Positions 7,113 through 16,721 of a stretch of 64,000 nucleotides of DNA are shown in pieces (position 1 is the stretch's first letter; every line of letters begins with the position of its first letter). The notes beneath the pieces are model-generated. The model made no database searches. It was given only the letters and a program-made list of their open reading frames with translations, and had not been told where the DNA came from. A program made the position numbers and the translations under genes. Origin of the DNA: Avibacterium volantium_A (lineage in GTDB: Bacteria > Pseudomonadota > Gammaproteobacteria > Enterobacterales > Pasteurellaceae); NCBI RefSeq assembly GCF_049366555.1, contig NZ_JBMMGT010000009.1:28994-92993 (forward strand), in the 5' to 3' direction.

Positions 7113-8267
7113 TTATTTCAACCCAGCTGCCGCTCTTAATTCTGCGGCGCGGTCGGTTTTTTCCCAAGGGAATTGTTCGCGGCCGAAGTGGCCGTAAGCG
7201 GCGGTTTGGCGATAAATTGGCTGGATTAAATCTAACATTTTGATTAATCCATAAGGGCGTAAATCAAAAAATTCGCGCACTAAATTCACCAATAATTCGT
7301 TGCTCACTTTGCCCGTGCCAAAGGTTTCCACCATAATTGAAGTCGGTTCTGCCACGCCGATAGCATAAGAAAGTTGGATTTCGCAACGATCTGCCAAGCC
7401 GGCGGCAACAATATTTTTCGCCACATAGCGAGCAGCATAGGCGGCTGAGCGATCCACTTTTGACGGATCTTTACCCGAGAACGCACCACCGCCGTGGCGT
7501 GCTGCACCGCCGTAGGTGTCCACAATAATTTTACGTCCTGTTAAGCCACAATCTCCCATTGGGCCGCCAATCACAAAACGTCCTGTTGGATTGATAAAAT
7601 ATTTGGTGTCTTTACCGAGCCATTCACTTGGCAGCACGGGCTTGATGATTTCTTCCATCACGCCCTCATAAATCTCTTGCTGGCTTACGCTGTCGGCGTG
7701 CTGAGTGGAAAGCACCACCGCATCAATGCCCACAATTTTGTCGTTTTCATATTTTAGCGTTACTTGGCTTTTCGCATCAGGACGCAACCAAGGCAATGTG
7801 CCGTCTTTACGCACTTGCGCTTGGCGTTCCATTAAGCGGTGTGCATAGGTAATCGCCGCAGGCATTAACACTTCGGTTTCATTGGTGGCATAACCAAACA
7901 TAATGCCTTGGTCGCCCGCCCCTTGATCTAACGGACTTTCACGATCCACGCCTTGATTAATATCGGAAGATTGTTTGCCAATGGCGTTTAACACCGCACA
8001 AGAATGGCCATCAAAGCCCATATCAGAGTGCTTGTAACCAATATCACAAATTACTTGGCGGGTAAGATTTTCAATGTCCACCCAAGCTGAAGTGGTGATT
8101 TCGCCACCCACAAGTGCCATACCTGTTTTTACATAGGTTTCACAGGCAACGCGAGCTTTTGGATCTTGTTTTAGAATTTCGTCTAACACCGCGTCAGAAA
8201 TCTGATCGGCAATTTTATCTGGGTGCCCTTCTGACACAGATTCAGAAGTAAATAAATAAGATGACAT
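7113..8267 (-). CDS. metK: S-adenosylmethionine synthase
   Basis: Makes SAM from methionine and ATP in the cytoplasm, releasing phosphate and pyrophosphate. The 384-aa protein has the three-fold MetK architecture with signatures GHPDKIADQISDAVLD (about residue 14), GAGDQGIMFGYA (about 116) and the P-loop-like GGGAFSGKDPSKVDRS (about 260). AAGGAAAG before the ATG supports the start. The promoter region carries tandem MetJ boxes, so methionine/SAM repression is likely. Single-gene unit ending in a bidirectional terminator. Confidence 0.98.
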   Translation of the reverse strand: MSSYLFTSESVSEGHPDKIADQISDAVLDEILKQDPKARVACETYVKTGMALVGGEITTSAWVDIENLTRQVICDIGYKHSDMGFDGHSCAVLNAIGKQSSDINQGVDRESPLDQGAGDQGIMFGYATNETEVLMPAAITYAHRLMERQAQVRKDGTLPWLRPDAKSQVTLKYENDKIVGIDAVVLSTQHADSVSQQEIYEGVMEEIIKPVLPSEWLGKDTKYFINPTGRFVIGGPMGDCGLTGRKIIVDTYGGAARHGGGAFSGKDPSKVDRSAAYAARYVAKNIVAAGLADRCEIQLSYAIGVAEPTSIMVETFGTGKVSNELLVNLVREFFDLRPYGLIKMLDLIQPIYRQTAAYGHFGREQFPWEKTDRAAELRAAAGLK

Positions 8268-8299
8268 AGCTTTCCTTAAATTTTCAATTAAATTTGTTT

Positions 8300-8351
8300 A
8301 GATGTTTTTGCGTCTAGACGGCTATAATACGCTTTTTCGTTTATAAAGCAA
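8300..8351 (-). promoter_or_regulatory. metK promoter with three tandem MetJ boxes
   Basis: On the minus strand a -35 TTGCTT (8346-8351) and a -10 TATTAT (8324-8329) are 16 nt apart. Immediately downstream, three contiguous 8-bp units at 8300-8323 (plus strand AGATGTTT, TTGCGTCT, AGACGGCT) match the met box AGACGTCT at 6, 5 and 7 of 8 positions. Tandem met boxes at the transcription start are the standard MetJ repressor arrangement. Confidence 0.75.
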
Positions 8352-8402
8352 GCATTAATTCATTTACACACTTGCTTCTACGAAAGAAAAAATGAGCAAA
8401 AT

Positions 8403-9941
8403 TTACACCGCTCTTTTACGCATCATTCGCCACAACAAGAGATTCACACCACGCAATAACACTAGCAAAAAGCACAATAAATACAATGGCATATCACCTA
8501 ATTGCGCATAAGGCGTTTTGCCTACGGTTGGTGCAATACGCTGGGTTAAGGTGGTTTCCACGAACTGTGGTGCTTGGGCGATCAGCTGACCTTTGGCATC
8601 AATAAAGGCGGTGATTCCTGTGTTAGTAGCGCGAATTTCAGGCTTGCCTAATTCTAACGCACGCATTCTGGCCATTTGCAAATGTTGCCAAGGGCCGATG
8701 CTATTGCCGAACCACGCATCATTGGAAATGGTTAGTAAAAAATCCGTTTCTGCGTGCAGATTTTTCTGCACTTGCGCACCGAAAATAATTTCATAACAAA
8801 TTGCAGGGGTAAATTTACGCTGTTTGGCTAAAAATGGTTGCTGAATTTCTTCCCCTGATTGGAACGCTGACATCGGTAAATTAAACACAGAGCCTAGTGG
8901 ACGCAGCAAACTTTCCAACGGTACATATTCACCAAATGGCACAAGATGATGTTTGTTATAGCGGTTGCTGGTTTGCTCGCTATAAGGTAAATCAGGATCA
9001 CCTAAGTTTATGATGGAATTGAATAATTTCCCTTTTTGCCAGTCTTGATAAATTGTACCAATCATCACTTCTGTTCCCGCTTCTTGTGCGGCTTGTTGCA
9101 AAGAAAGCAAAAACGGTTGGATATGATTTTCTAAAGTCGGCAATGCAGCTTCTGGCAAAATAATCAAATCAGTTTTGCCTAAGTGCTGGGCAATAAGACG
9201 GCTGTAAATGCCTAATGTGGTATTAAGATATTCAGGATCCCACTTCAAATTTTGTTCAATATTTCCTTGCACAAGGGTGATGGTTAAGGCTTTTTCTGGC
9301 TTTTCTTGCGTATAATTGGCGGACGATGACCAGATCGCTAAACTGCTTACGATTAAACACAACGCCGATTGTGAAGTGATCACCAACCATTTTTTATCTT
9401 TTTGTAATAAGTGAGAAATCAGCGAAAAAAGCACCGCACTTACCCACATTACAAAGAAAGTTAGCCCTTGCACACCAAAGATAGGCGCAAGCCCCGAAAA
9501 TGGGCTGTCGATTTGTGTGTAGCCAAATTGCAACCACGGAAAGCCTGTAAATAACCAACCACGTAAAAATTCAGTGAATGTCCAAAGCACGGGATAAAGT
9601 GCCAAATTATTCACTTTAAAGCGTTGAATTAAATAGGCAAATAACGTTGGAAACAGGGCAAGATAAGCCGCTAGCAACACCACCAAAATATAGCTGAGCC
9701 ACAAAGGTGAACCACCAAATTGGTGAATACTAATGTGTAGCCAATTCACCCCAAAAGTAAAAAAGCTCAATCCCCATAAAAATGCGCCACAAAGTGCGGT
9801 GCTTTTTTTCGCTGTTTTTGCCACCCATAATAATCCCAATAGGGAAACATAGGCCGCGCCCCAAAAATCAAAAGGAGAAAAGGCAAAAACGCCTAATCCC
9901 CCTGACAATAAAGCAATGAGATAAATTAATGCTGATTTCAT
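8403..9941 (-). CDS. lnt: Apolipoprotein N-acyltransferase
   Basis: Inner-membrane enzyme that adds the third acyl chain to lipoproteins, needed for their export to the outer membrane. About six to eight transmembrane segments occupy residues 1-210, followed by a nitrilase-fold periplasmic domain. The catalytic Glu is in LIILPEAALP (about residue 265) and the catalytic Cys in PAICYEIIFG (about 385). A final transmembrane segment lies near residue 490. Length 512 aa is normal. It overlaps the end of corC by 4 nt, the same corC-lnt order found in E. coli. Confidence 0.96.
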   Translation of the reverse strand: MKSALIYLIALLSGGLGVFAFSPFDFWGAAYVSLLGLLWVAKTAKKSTALCGAFLWGLSFFTFGVNWLHISIHQFGGSPLWLSYILVVLLAAYLALFPTLFAYLIQRFKVNNLALYPVLWTFTEFLRGWLFTGFPWLQFGYTQIDSPFSGLAPIFGVQGLTFFVMWVSAVLFSLISHLLQKDKKWLVITSQSALCLIVSSLAIWSSSANYTQEKPEKALTITLVQGNIEQNLKWDPEYLNTTLGIYSRLIAQHLGKTDLIILPEAALPTLENHIQPFLLSLQQAAQEAGTEVMIGTIYQDWQKGKLFNSIINLGDPDLPYSEQTSNRYNKHHLVPFGEYVPLESLLRPLGSVFNLPMSAFQSGEEIQQPFLAKQRKFTPAICYEIIFGAQVQKNLHAETDFLLTISNDAWFGNSIGPWQHLQMARMRALELGKPEIRATNTGITAFIDAKGQLIAQAPQFVETTLTQRIAPTVGKTPYAQLGDMPLYLLCFLLVLLRGVNLLLWRMMRKRAV

Positions 9942-10840
9942 TGAGTGTTATCGTTATTTTCTTCGTGAGTTTCCATTTCTTCCAAACATTCATCAGGCAC
10001 AGTAACGCGCAACTGAATAATGCGGCGACTGTCTGCGGAAGTAACTTTGAAGTGCAGGTTTTCAAGGGTGATTTCTTCGCCCCGCTTCGGCAAATGACCA
10101 AAGGCTTGCATTACCACACCGCCCACGGTATCCACTTCTTCATCAGCAAAATGGGTGTGGAATTGCTGGTTGAAGTCTTCAATATCCGTTAATGCGCGCA
10201 CGGCATAAGTATGACGCGAAAGCTGACGAATATCTGCCACATCTTCTTCATCAAATTCATCTTCAATGTCGCCAACGATTTGCTCCAAAATATCTTCAAT
10301 AGTGACCAAGCCCGACACCGCACCAAATTCGTCTACCACAATCGCCATATGAAAGCGTTCAGAACGGAAATCTTTTAACATTCTGTCCACCCGCTTACTT
10401 TCTGGCACGATCACCACAGGGCGAAGCAAGGAAAGTAAATCAAATTCTTCTGCATTAGAACGTAAAAATTTGAGCAATTCTTTGGCGTGTAAAATCCCTG
10501 CGATGTTGTCTTTTTCGTCCGTGATCACAGGAAAACGTGAGTGAGCGCTTTCAATAATGGTTTCCAAGCAAGAATCCAGATCCTGATCTGTTTCAATAAA
10601 CACTATTTGCGAGCGCGGGATCATAATATCACGCACGCGTAATTCAGCGATTTCCATTACCCCTTCGATCATCTCACGGGTATCTTGATCGATTAATTCA
10701 TTCTGTTCGGAATCACGGATCACCTCCACCAATTCCTCACGATTTTTCAGCTCACCTTGGAAAAATCGCCCAAATAGGGATTGCAAAAAGCTCTTTTTAT
10801 TTACTGTTTCTAAGCCAGTATTTTGGCTATCATCGGCCAT
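9938..10840 (-). CDS. corC: CorC family CBS-domain protein (HlyC/CorC)
   Basis: A 300-aa soluble protein with two CBS domains (about residues 70-190; RVRDIMIPRSQIVFIE begins the first) and a C-terminal CorC/HlyC transporter-associated domain. In Salmonella CorC is linked to Mg/Co resistance with CorA; the adjacency to lnt is conserved in proteobacteria and the true function may concern the envelope. It is the first gene of corC-lnt, with a 4-nt overlap. Confidence 0.94.
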   Translation of the reverse strand: MADDSQNTGLETVNKKSFLQSLFGRFFQGELKNREELVEVIRDSEQNELIDQDTREMIEGVMEIAELRVRDIMIPRSQIVFIETDQDLDSCLETIIESAHSRFPVITDEKDNIAGILHAKELLKFLRSNAEEFDLLSLLRPVVIVPESKRVDRMLKDFRSERFHMAIVVDEFGAVSGLVTIEDILEQIVGDIEDEFDEEDVADIRQLSRHTYAVRALTDIEDFNQQFHTHFADEEVDTVGGVVMQAFGHLPKRGEEITLENLHFKVTSADSRRIIQLRVTVPDECLEEMETHEENNDNTQ

Positions 10841-10976
10841 TTTGTTATCTCTTATCTTCTTGGTTTATGAAAAAATAGTCGGGCTATCATATCAAAACTT
10901 AACCACTGAGCAAGGGGCAGGGAAGATTTTCTTATATTGAAAGAAAAAATTCCGTCAAAAAGCACCGCACTTTGTT

Positions 10977-12929
10977 TTATTTCGATTTTGTAGCTGGCAT
11001 CGTGCGATACAGCTTTTGCTTATAAGCATAGCTACCCCACAGGGCGTAAGCTAAGGCTTCTTTTTTAATTGCTTCGGGAATCTCCGCTGGAATAAGCTTT
11101 CCTGCTTGCGTATCATAACGGAAGCCTTGTACAGGTTGATTTTGCTGTAAAATCGCGACATCGTCCCCTTTGCGATAAGCCATTGTGCGGTCAAATTGCA
11201 TTAATGCACGGTTTGGATCTTGTGGCTGGGTTAAATCATAACCGAGCATTGGATAATTGCCACTTGCTCCGATCAACGAAAGCAAGGTAGTCGGCATATC
11301 AATTTGGCTCACTAAACGATTATCACGGCGTGGTGCAATCCCTTCCCCTAAAATCAGAGCTGGAATATGGAAATGCTTGATTGGCACTAAGGTGCTACCA
11401 TTCACGCGCGAATCGTGATCGGCAATCACTAAAAACACGGTATCTTGCCAGTAATTGGATTTTTTCGCTAATTGGAAAAAATACCCCAAGGCATAATCGG
11501 CGTATTTCGCAGCATTGTTACGAGTTTGCTTAGGCTGTTCATAAAGTTCAATTTTGCCATCAGGAAACTCAAACGGATCGTGATTGCTAGAAGTAAACAC
11601 TAGACTAAAGAATGGTTTTCCACTTGTTTGCCATTGGCTAAATTGTTCATTGGCTTTGGCGAAAAGATCCTCATCGCTCACACCCCAAGTGGCGGTAAAG
11701 CGTGGATTTTTATAATCTTTTTCATCAATAATGGTTTCAAAACCATTGCCATAGAAAAAACTCGCCATATTGTCGAAGTGCTTTTCTCCGCCATAGATAA
11801 ACGAAGTTTGATAGCCTTGTTGCTTTAAAAAATCAGCAATGGTGAAGAAATTATTTTGCGAACCCGATAATTTCACTACCGAACGGGCTGGAGTTGGAGG
11901 AAAACCTGCCGTTATAGCTTCAATACCGCGTACAGAACGTGTACCTGTGGCATAAAGATTCTCAAACAGCCAGCCTTCTTTTGCCAACTCATCAAAATAA
12001 GGGGAAAGCGGCTTGCCACCTAGGGTTTGGACAAATTGCGCGCCAAGGCTTTCTTCCAAAATAATCACTAAATTTTTTGGCTTGCCTTGATAGCTCGCCA
12101 CATTTTTCGTCATTGTTGGCAAGCTGTCAGAAATATAATCGCTTTCGGGGCGGTTTCTCACTTGTTTCAACGTAGCGACTACTTCGTCTAGCGGCATTTT
12201 GCCGTAAATTTCGGAAGAGCGATCTTCGTCTTTCATTTGCTGAATGGCAAACATTACGGAATAGCTGGAATTTAATACCAAAGAATTCACTAAGGGATCG
12301 GAAGAAAATGCCACCATTGCTGGGTTAATACCGCGATGCTGAAAACTTGATCTCGCGCCAATAAAGGTAAGTGCGCCGACAAGTAAGAACACCACGGGCC
12401 GCCAATACCATTTTGGATAAAGCACATTTTTCCATAAATTAGCGGACAGTCGCCAGAAGCCATAAGCAAAAAGTGCGGTCAAAATTGGGGTTAAAATTAA
12501 CGCCAGAAAATGGCCGTTTGCGAGCATAGTAAACACTTCTTTCGGATTGACTAAATATTCCACAAACAAACGGTTTGGGCGGAAATCATAGGTTTCGATA
12601 AAAGCAGGTGTGGCAATTTCCATAAAAATAATAAACACACTACTTAACACGAGCCATACGCGCACAAAGCCATTTACCAGCCGTCCAACTGATCCATTAC
12701 CGGCCAGAAAGCAAGTGAGCAAAATGGGCAAAGCGAATAACCAACATAGGCTTGCTATATCAATCCTGATGCCTTGTAAGAATAGTGGAAACCAGCCATC
12801 AACGGCTGAAATGCGATCAGCCTGCCAAATGCCAAGTAACAATCGGCTAATAGATAAAATAATGAGATTAATACAGAAAAAAATAAAAATAGGGGAAAAT
12901 GCACCAAGTCGTTTTTTAAGGCAGTTCAT
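10977..12929 (-). CDS. LTA synthase family sulfatase (membrane phosphoglycerol/phosphoethanolamine-type transferase)
   Basis: A 650-aa protein with five N-terminal transmembrane segments (to about residue 195) and a large periplasmic alkaline-phosphatase/sulfatase-fold domain. The metal/nucleophile region shows LVIILEESLGAQFV (metal-binding Glu) and YATGTRSVRGIEA (candidate nucleophile Thr); ADHDSRVNG supplies later metal ligands. Gram-positive relatives polymerise lipoteichoic acid; Gram-negative members are thought to move phosphoglycerol or phosphoethanolamine from phospholipid onto envelope glycans such as OpgB-type products. The acceptor here is unknown. It is 136 nt upstream of corC in the same direction; an uptake signal lies just after the stop. 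Confidence 0.8.
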   Translation of the reverse strand: MNCLKKRLGAFSPIFIFFCINLIILSISRLLLGIWQADRISAVDGWFPLFLQGIRIDIASLCWLFALPILLTCFLAGNGSVGRLVNGFVRVWLVLSSVFIIFMEIATPAFIETYDFRPNRLFVEYLVNPKEVFTMLANGHFLALILTPILTALFAYGFWRLSANLWKNVLYPKWYWRPVVFLLVGALTFIGARSSFQHRGINPAMVAFSSDPLVNSLVLNSSYSVMFAIQQMKDEDRSSEIYGKMPLDEVVATLKQVRNRPESDYISDSLPTMTKNVASYQGKPKNLVIILEESLGAQFVQTLGGKPLSPYFDELAKEGWLFENLYATGTRSVRGIEAITAGFPPTPARSVVKLSGSQNNFFTIADFLKQQGYQTSFIYGGEKHFDNMASFFYGNGFETIIDEKDYKNPRFTATWGVSDEDLFAKANEQFSQWQTSGKPFFSLVFTSSNHDPFEFPDGKIELYEQPKQTRNNAAKYADYALGYFFQLAKKSNYWQDTVFLVIADHDSRVNGSTLVPIKHFHIPALILGEGIAPRRDNRLVSQIDMPTTLLSLIGASGNYPMLGYDLTQPQDPNRALMQFDRTMAYRKGDDVAILQQNQPVQGFRYDTQAGKLIPAEIPEAIKKEALAYALWGSYAYKQKLYRTMPATKSK

Positions 12930-13178
12930 AATATTCCTAAAAAAGAAAAAGTTTGTGCTTGTTAGAGCAATAAGAATGATAAAAGTTCTTGTAATTTCTT
13001 GCTTTGTTTATTTAAAACAAAAAAATAAATTCAAACGCACAAAAGCATTAATGTTTTCTTCACTCAATCTTCCAAACACAGAAATACTTTCCCTTTCATA
13101 TAGCATAGCAACGCATATTCAGGTACAATCGCCCAGTTAAATTTTGTCAAATTTTAGAGTTTAGTTTATTTATAAAAT

Positions 13179-14975
13179 ATGAAGAACATTCGTAACTTTT
13201 CAATCATTGCGCATATTGACCACGGGAAATCAACCCTTTCCGATCGTTTAATTCAAACCTGTGGTGGGCTGTCTGACCGTGAAATGGCGGAACAGGTTTT
13301 GGATTCAATGGATTTAGAGCGTGAGCGTGGGATCACCATTAAAGCGCAAAGCGTAACGCTCAATTATAAAGCGAAAGACGGTGAAACCTATCAGCTGAAT
13401 TTTATCGACACCCCAGGACACGTGGATTTTTCTTATGAAGTTTCACGTTCCCTTGCTGCTTGTGAGGGCGCGTTGCTTGTGGTAGATGCAGGGCAGGGGG
13501 TTGAAGCGCAAACCTTGGCAAACTGTTATACCGCCATTGAAATGGATTTAGAAGTCGTTCCGATTCTGAATAAAATTGATTTACCTGCTGCTGAACCTGA
13601 GCGTGTTGCGGAAGAAATTGAGGACATTGTCGGCATTGATGCCATTGACGCAGTGCGTTGCTCTGCTAAAACGGGCGTGGGCATTGAAGATGTGCTAGAA
13701 GAAATTGTGAAAAAAATCCCCGCACCTGAGGGCGATCCTGATGCTCCATTGCAAGCCTTGATTATTGACTCTTGGTTCGATAACTATCTTGGCGTGGTTT
13801 CTCTCGTGCGTATTAAAAACGGTACGCTACGCAAAGGCGATAAAATCAAAGTGATGTCCACTGGGCAATCTTACAACGTGGATCGCTTAGGGATTTTCAC
13901 CCCGAAACAAGTGGATACCCAAGTGTTAAACTGCGGCGAAGTGGGCTGGGTGGTATGTGCCATTAAAGATATTTTAGGCGCACCAGTAGGGGATACCTTA
14001 ACCCTACATAATAATCCTGCAAGCACCGCGTTACCAGGTTTTAAGAAAGTAAAACCACAGGTTTATGCAGGTTTATTCCCAATTAGTTCTGACGATTATG
14101 AAGCTTTCCGCGATGCGCTAGGTAAATTAAGCTTAAACGATGCGTCTTTATTCTATGAGCCAGAAAATTCCACCGCACTTGGTTTTGGTTTCCGTTGCGG
14201 CTTCTTAGGCTTATTGCATATGGAGATTATTCAAGAGCGTTTAGAACGTGAATATAATCTTGATTTAATCACCACCGCGCCAACCGTAGTCTATGAAGTG
14301 TTGCAAACTAACGGTGAAGTGATCTATGTAGATAGCCCATCAAAATTGCCACCGCTGAATAATATTAGCGAAATTCGTGAGCCGATTGCAGAATGTAATA
14401 TGCTGTTGCCGCAAACTTATTTGGGTAACGTGATCACCCTGTGCGTTGAAAAACGTGGTGTGCAGACCAATATGGTATATCACGGCAACCAAGTCGCGCT
14501 GACTTATGAAATTCCAATGGGGGAAGTGGTACTCGATTTCTTCGATCGTTTGAAATCCACTTCGCGCGGTTATGCTTCATTGGATTACGGTTTTAAACGT
14601 TTCCAAGCGGCAGATATGGTTCGCGTAGATATTATGATTAACGGTGAGCGGGTTGATGCCCTTGCTTTGATTGTACACAAAGATAACGCCCCATATCGCG
14701 GACGTGAATTGGTGGAAAAAATGCGTGAGCTGATTCCACGTCAGCAATTTGATATTGCGATCCAAGCGGCCATTGGTAACCATATTATCGCACGTTCAAC
14801 GGTGAAACAGTTACGCAAAAACGTATTGGCGAAATGTTACGGTGGGGATGTGAGCCGTAAGAAAAAACTGTTACAGAAACAAAAAGAGGGTAAAAAACGA
14901 ATGAAATCTTTAGGTAACGTTGAAGTGCCACAAGAAGCGTTTTTAGCCATCTTACACGTTGGCAAAGACAAATAA
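13179..14975 (+). CDS. lepA: Elongation factor 4
   Basis: Translational GTPase that acts on the ribosome, associated with initiation/assembly and back-translocation. The G1 motif is IIAHIDHGKSTLSDR, the switch region is ERGITIKAQ, and G3 is DTPGHVDF, followed by G4 NKID. The characteristic C-terminal domain ends in KKKLLQKQKEGKKRMK. Length 598 aa is standard. It is first in the lepA-lepB-rnc-era operon. A TACAAT hexamer at 13124-13129 is a possible -10 box, but no clear Shine-Dalgarno sequence precedes the ATG. Confidence 0.97.
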   Translation: MKNIRNFSIIAHIDHGKSTLSDRLIQTCGGLSDREMAEQVLDSMDLERERGITIKAQSVTLNYKAKDGETYQLNFIDTPGHVDFSYEVSRSLAACEGALLVVDAGQGVEAQTLANCYTAIEMDLEVVPILNKIDLPAAEPERVAEEIEDIVGIDAIDAVRCSAKTGVGIEDVLEEIVKKIPAPEGDPDAPLQALIIDSWFDNYLGVVSLVRIKNGTLRKGDKIKVMSTGQSYNVDRLGIFTPKQVDTQVLNCGEVGWVVCAIKDILGAPVGDTLTLHNNPASTALPGFKKVKPQVYAGLFPISSDDYEAFRDALGKLSLNDASLFYEPENSTALGFGFRCGFLGLLHMEIIQERLEREYNLDLITTAPTVVYEVLQTNGEVIYVDSPSKLPPLNNISEIREPIAECNMLLPQTYLGNVITLCVEKRGVQTNMVYHGNQVALTYEIPMGEVVLDFFDRLKSTSRGYASLDYGFKRFQAADMVRVDIMINGERVDALALIVHKDNAPYRGRELVEKMRELIPRQQFDIAIQAAIGNHIIARSTVKQLRKNVLAKCYGGDVSRKKKLLQKQKEGKKRMKSLGNVEVPQEAFLAILHVGKDK

Positions 14976-14984
14976 GGAAAGCTT

Positions 14985-16016
14985 ATGTCAAAATCAAACA
15001 TATTTTTTATTCTATTAATTGCCGCAGGTTATGGAATATGGAAATGGTTGGAGCATTTAGGCTTGCCAAATACCTTCACCATTTTATTGATTTTATTAAC
15101 CGCACTTTGTGGCGCGCTTTGGGCTTATTATCGTTTTGCACTGCAGCCTAGACGTGAGCGCCAAATTCAGCGTGTTGAACAGCGTAGCGGAAAATCGTTA
15201 AGCGAAGAAGAAAAAGCCAAAATTGAACCCATTTCAGAGAGCGGTGAGTTTTTAGCTTCACTTTTTCCTGTGCTTGCTTTTGTTTTGATTTTGCGTTCTT
15301 TCTTATTTGAGCCATTCCAGATTCCGTCTGGCTCAATGGAACCGACCTTGCGTGTGGGCGATTTCTTACTGGTAGAAAAATATGCTTACGGCATTAAAGA
15401 TCCCGTTTTCCAAAACACCTTAATTGAAACAGGCAAACCGCAACGTGGCGATATTATCGTCTTTAAAGCCCCGCCTGAGCCAAATGTGGATTACATTAAA
15501 CGCATTATCGGCATTCCGGGGGATCGCATTGAATATAACGAAGCGGATCGCCACATTACGATTACTTATGGCAAAGACGGCAAAGAATGTACGGAAAATT
15601 GCGTAACTAAAGCGTTTACTTATAGCGAACCGCAACCTGATGCGGATTTCAACATTATCATCGGGCAAGATCGCCAAGGTAAGCCGGTATATAGCAATGT
15701 TCACCCGTTAAAAGTAACTGAAACAGGCGATGTAACCCACCAAATTCATTGGGATCCACAACCACCGAATGCCACTTACTTGTATCAAGGTTATCGCAAC
15801 CAGCAAAATTACATCACCGAATGGGTTGTGCCTGAAGGGGAATATTTTGTTATGGGGGATAACCGTAATCACAGCGCAGACAGCCGTTTTTGGGGCTTTG
15901 TGCCAGAGAAAAATATTGTCGGCAAAGCGAAATATATTTGGCTCAGCCTTGATAAAAAACAAGGCGAATGGCCAACCGGTCTGCGCTTTGAAAGAATGTT
16001 TAGCAAAATTGAATAA
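14985..16016 (+). CDS. lepB: Signal peptidase I
   Basis: Inner-membrane serine protease that cleaves signal peptides from exported proteins. There are two N-terminal transmembrane segments, a cytoplasmic loop rich in charged residues, and a third hydrophobic segment before the catalytic box. The serine is in PSGSMEPTL (about residue 117). The general-base Lys is in YIKRIIGIPGDRI (about residue 172). MGDNRNHSADSR forms box E. At 343 aa it is slightly longer than E. coli LepB (324). It begins 9 nt after lepA and has AAGGAAAG as ribosome site. Confidence 0.97.
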   Translation: MSKSNIFFILLIAAGYGIWKWLEHLGLPNTFTILLILLTALCGALWAYYRFALQPRRERQIQRVEQRSGKSLSEEEKAKIEPISESGEFLASLFPVLAFVLILRSFLFEPFQIPSGSMEPTLRVGDFLLVEKYAYGIKDPVFQNTLIETGKPQRGDIIVFKAPPEPNVDYIKRIIGIPGDRIEYNEADRHITITYGKDGKECTENCVTKAFTYSEPQPDADFNIIIGQDRQGKPVYSNVHPLKVTETGDVTHQIHWDPQPPNATYLYQGYRNQQNYITEWVVPEGEYFVMGDNRNHSADSRFWGFVPEKNIVGKAKYIWLSLDKKQGEWPTGLRFERMFSKIE

Positions 16017-16034
16017 AATCGAATAATCAGAATA

Positions 16035-16721
16035 ATGACAAAAAACTTAGAACGCTTACAGCGTAAAATTGGCTATCAATTCCAAGATATTAATTGGCTT
16101 AAGCAAGCACTGACCCATCGAAGTGCGGCGAAAAATCACAATGAACGCTTGGAATTTTTAGGCGATGCGATTTTAAACTACACCATTGCAGATGCCTTGT
16201 ATCAGCAATTTCCAAAATGCAACGAGGGGGAGCTCAGCCGTATGCGAGCCACCCTTGTGCGCGAACCCACCCTTGCCCAACTGGCGCGAGAATTTGAGCT
16301 AGGCGAATATATGCTGCTTGGGCCGGGCGAATTAAAGAGCGGTGGCTTTCGCCGCGAATCTATTTTAGCTGATTGCGTGGAAGCCATTATTGGGGCAATT
16401 TCGCTTGATCAAGATCTGCCAACGAGTACGCAAATTACGCGTAACTGGTATCAAGATCTGTTGAAAAATATCAAACCGGGGGAAAATCAAAAAGACCCGA
16501 AAACTCGCTTGCAGGAATATTTGCAAGCGTCCCATTTCCCTTTGCCGAGCTACAAGGTAATTGATATTAAAGGGGAAGCGCATAACCAGACCTTTACCGT
16601 AGAATGTCGTGTGGAAAAAATCAAAAAAATTGACCGCACTTTTATTGGCGTAGGTTCAAGCCGCCGTAAAGCGGAACAAGCCGCCGCAGAACAAATTTTA
16701 AAAATATTGGATATAAAATGA
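16035..16721 (+). CDS. rnc: Ribonuclease III
   Basis: Double-strand-specific endoribonuclease that processes rRNA precursors and many mRNAs. The signature NERLEFLGDAILNYTI (about residues 36-51) contains the catalytic acidic residues, and the second catalytic Glu lies in LADCVEAIIGAI. A dsRNA-binding domain occupies residues 155-226 (RKAEQAAAEQILK). Length 228 aa is standard. It overlaps era by 4 nt, as in E. coli. The arfA hairpin elsewhere in this window is a plausible substrate. Confidence 0.97.
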   Translation: MTKNLERLQRKIGYQFQDINWLKQALTHRSAAKNHNERLEFLGDAILNYTIADALYQQFPKCNEGELSRMRATLVREPTLAQLAREFELGEYMLLGPGELKSGGFRRESILADCVEAIIGAISLDQDLPTSTQITRNWYQDLLKNIKPGENQKDPKTRLQEYLQASHFPLPSYKVIDIKGEAHNQTFTVECRVEKIKKIDRTFIGVGSSRRKAEQAAAEQILKILDIK

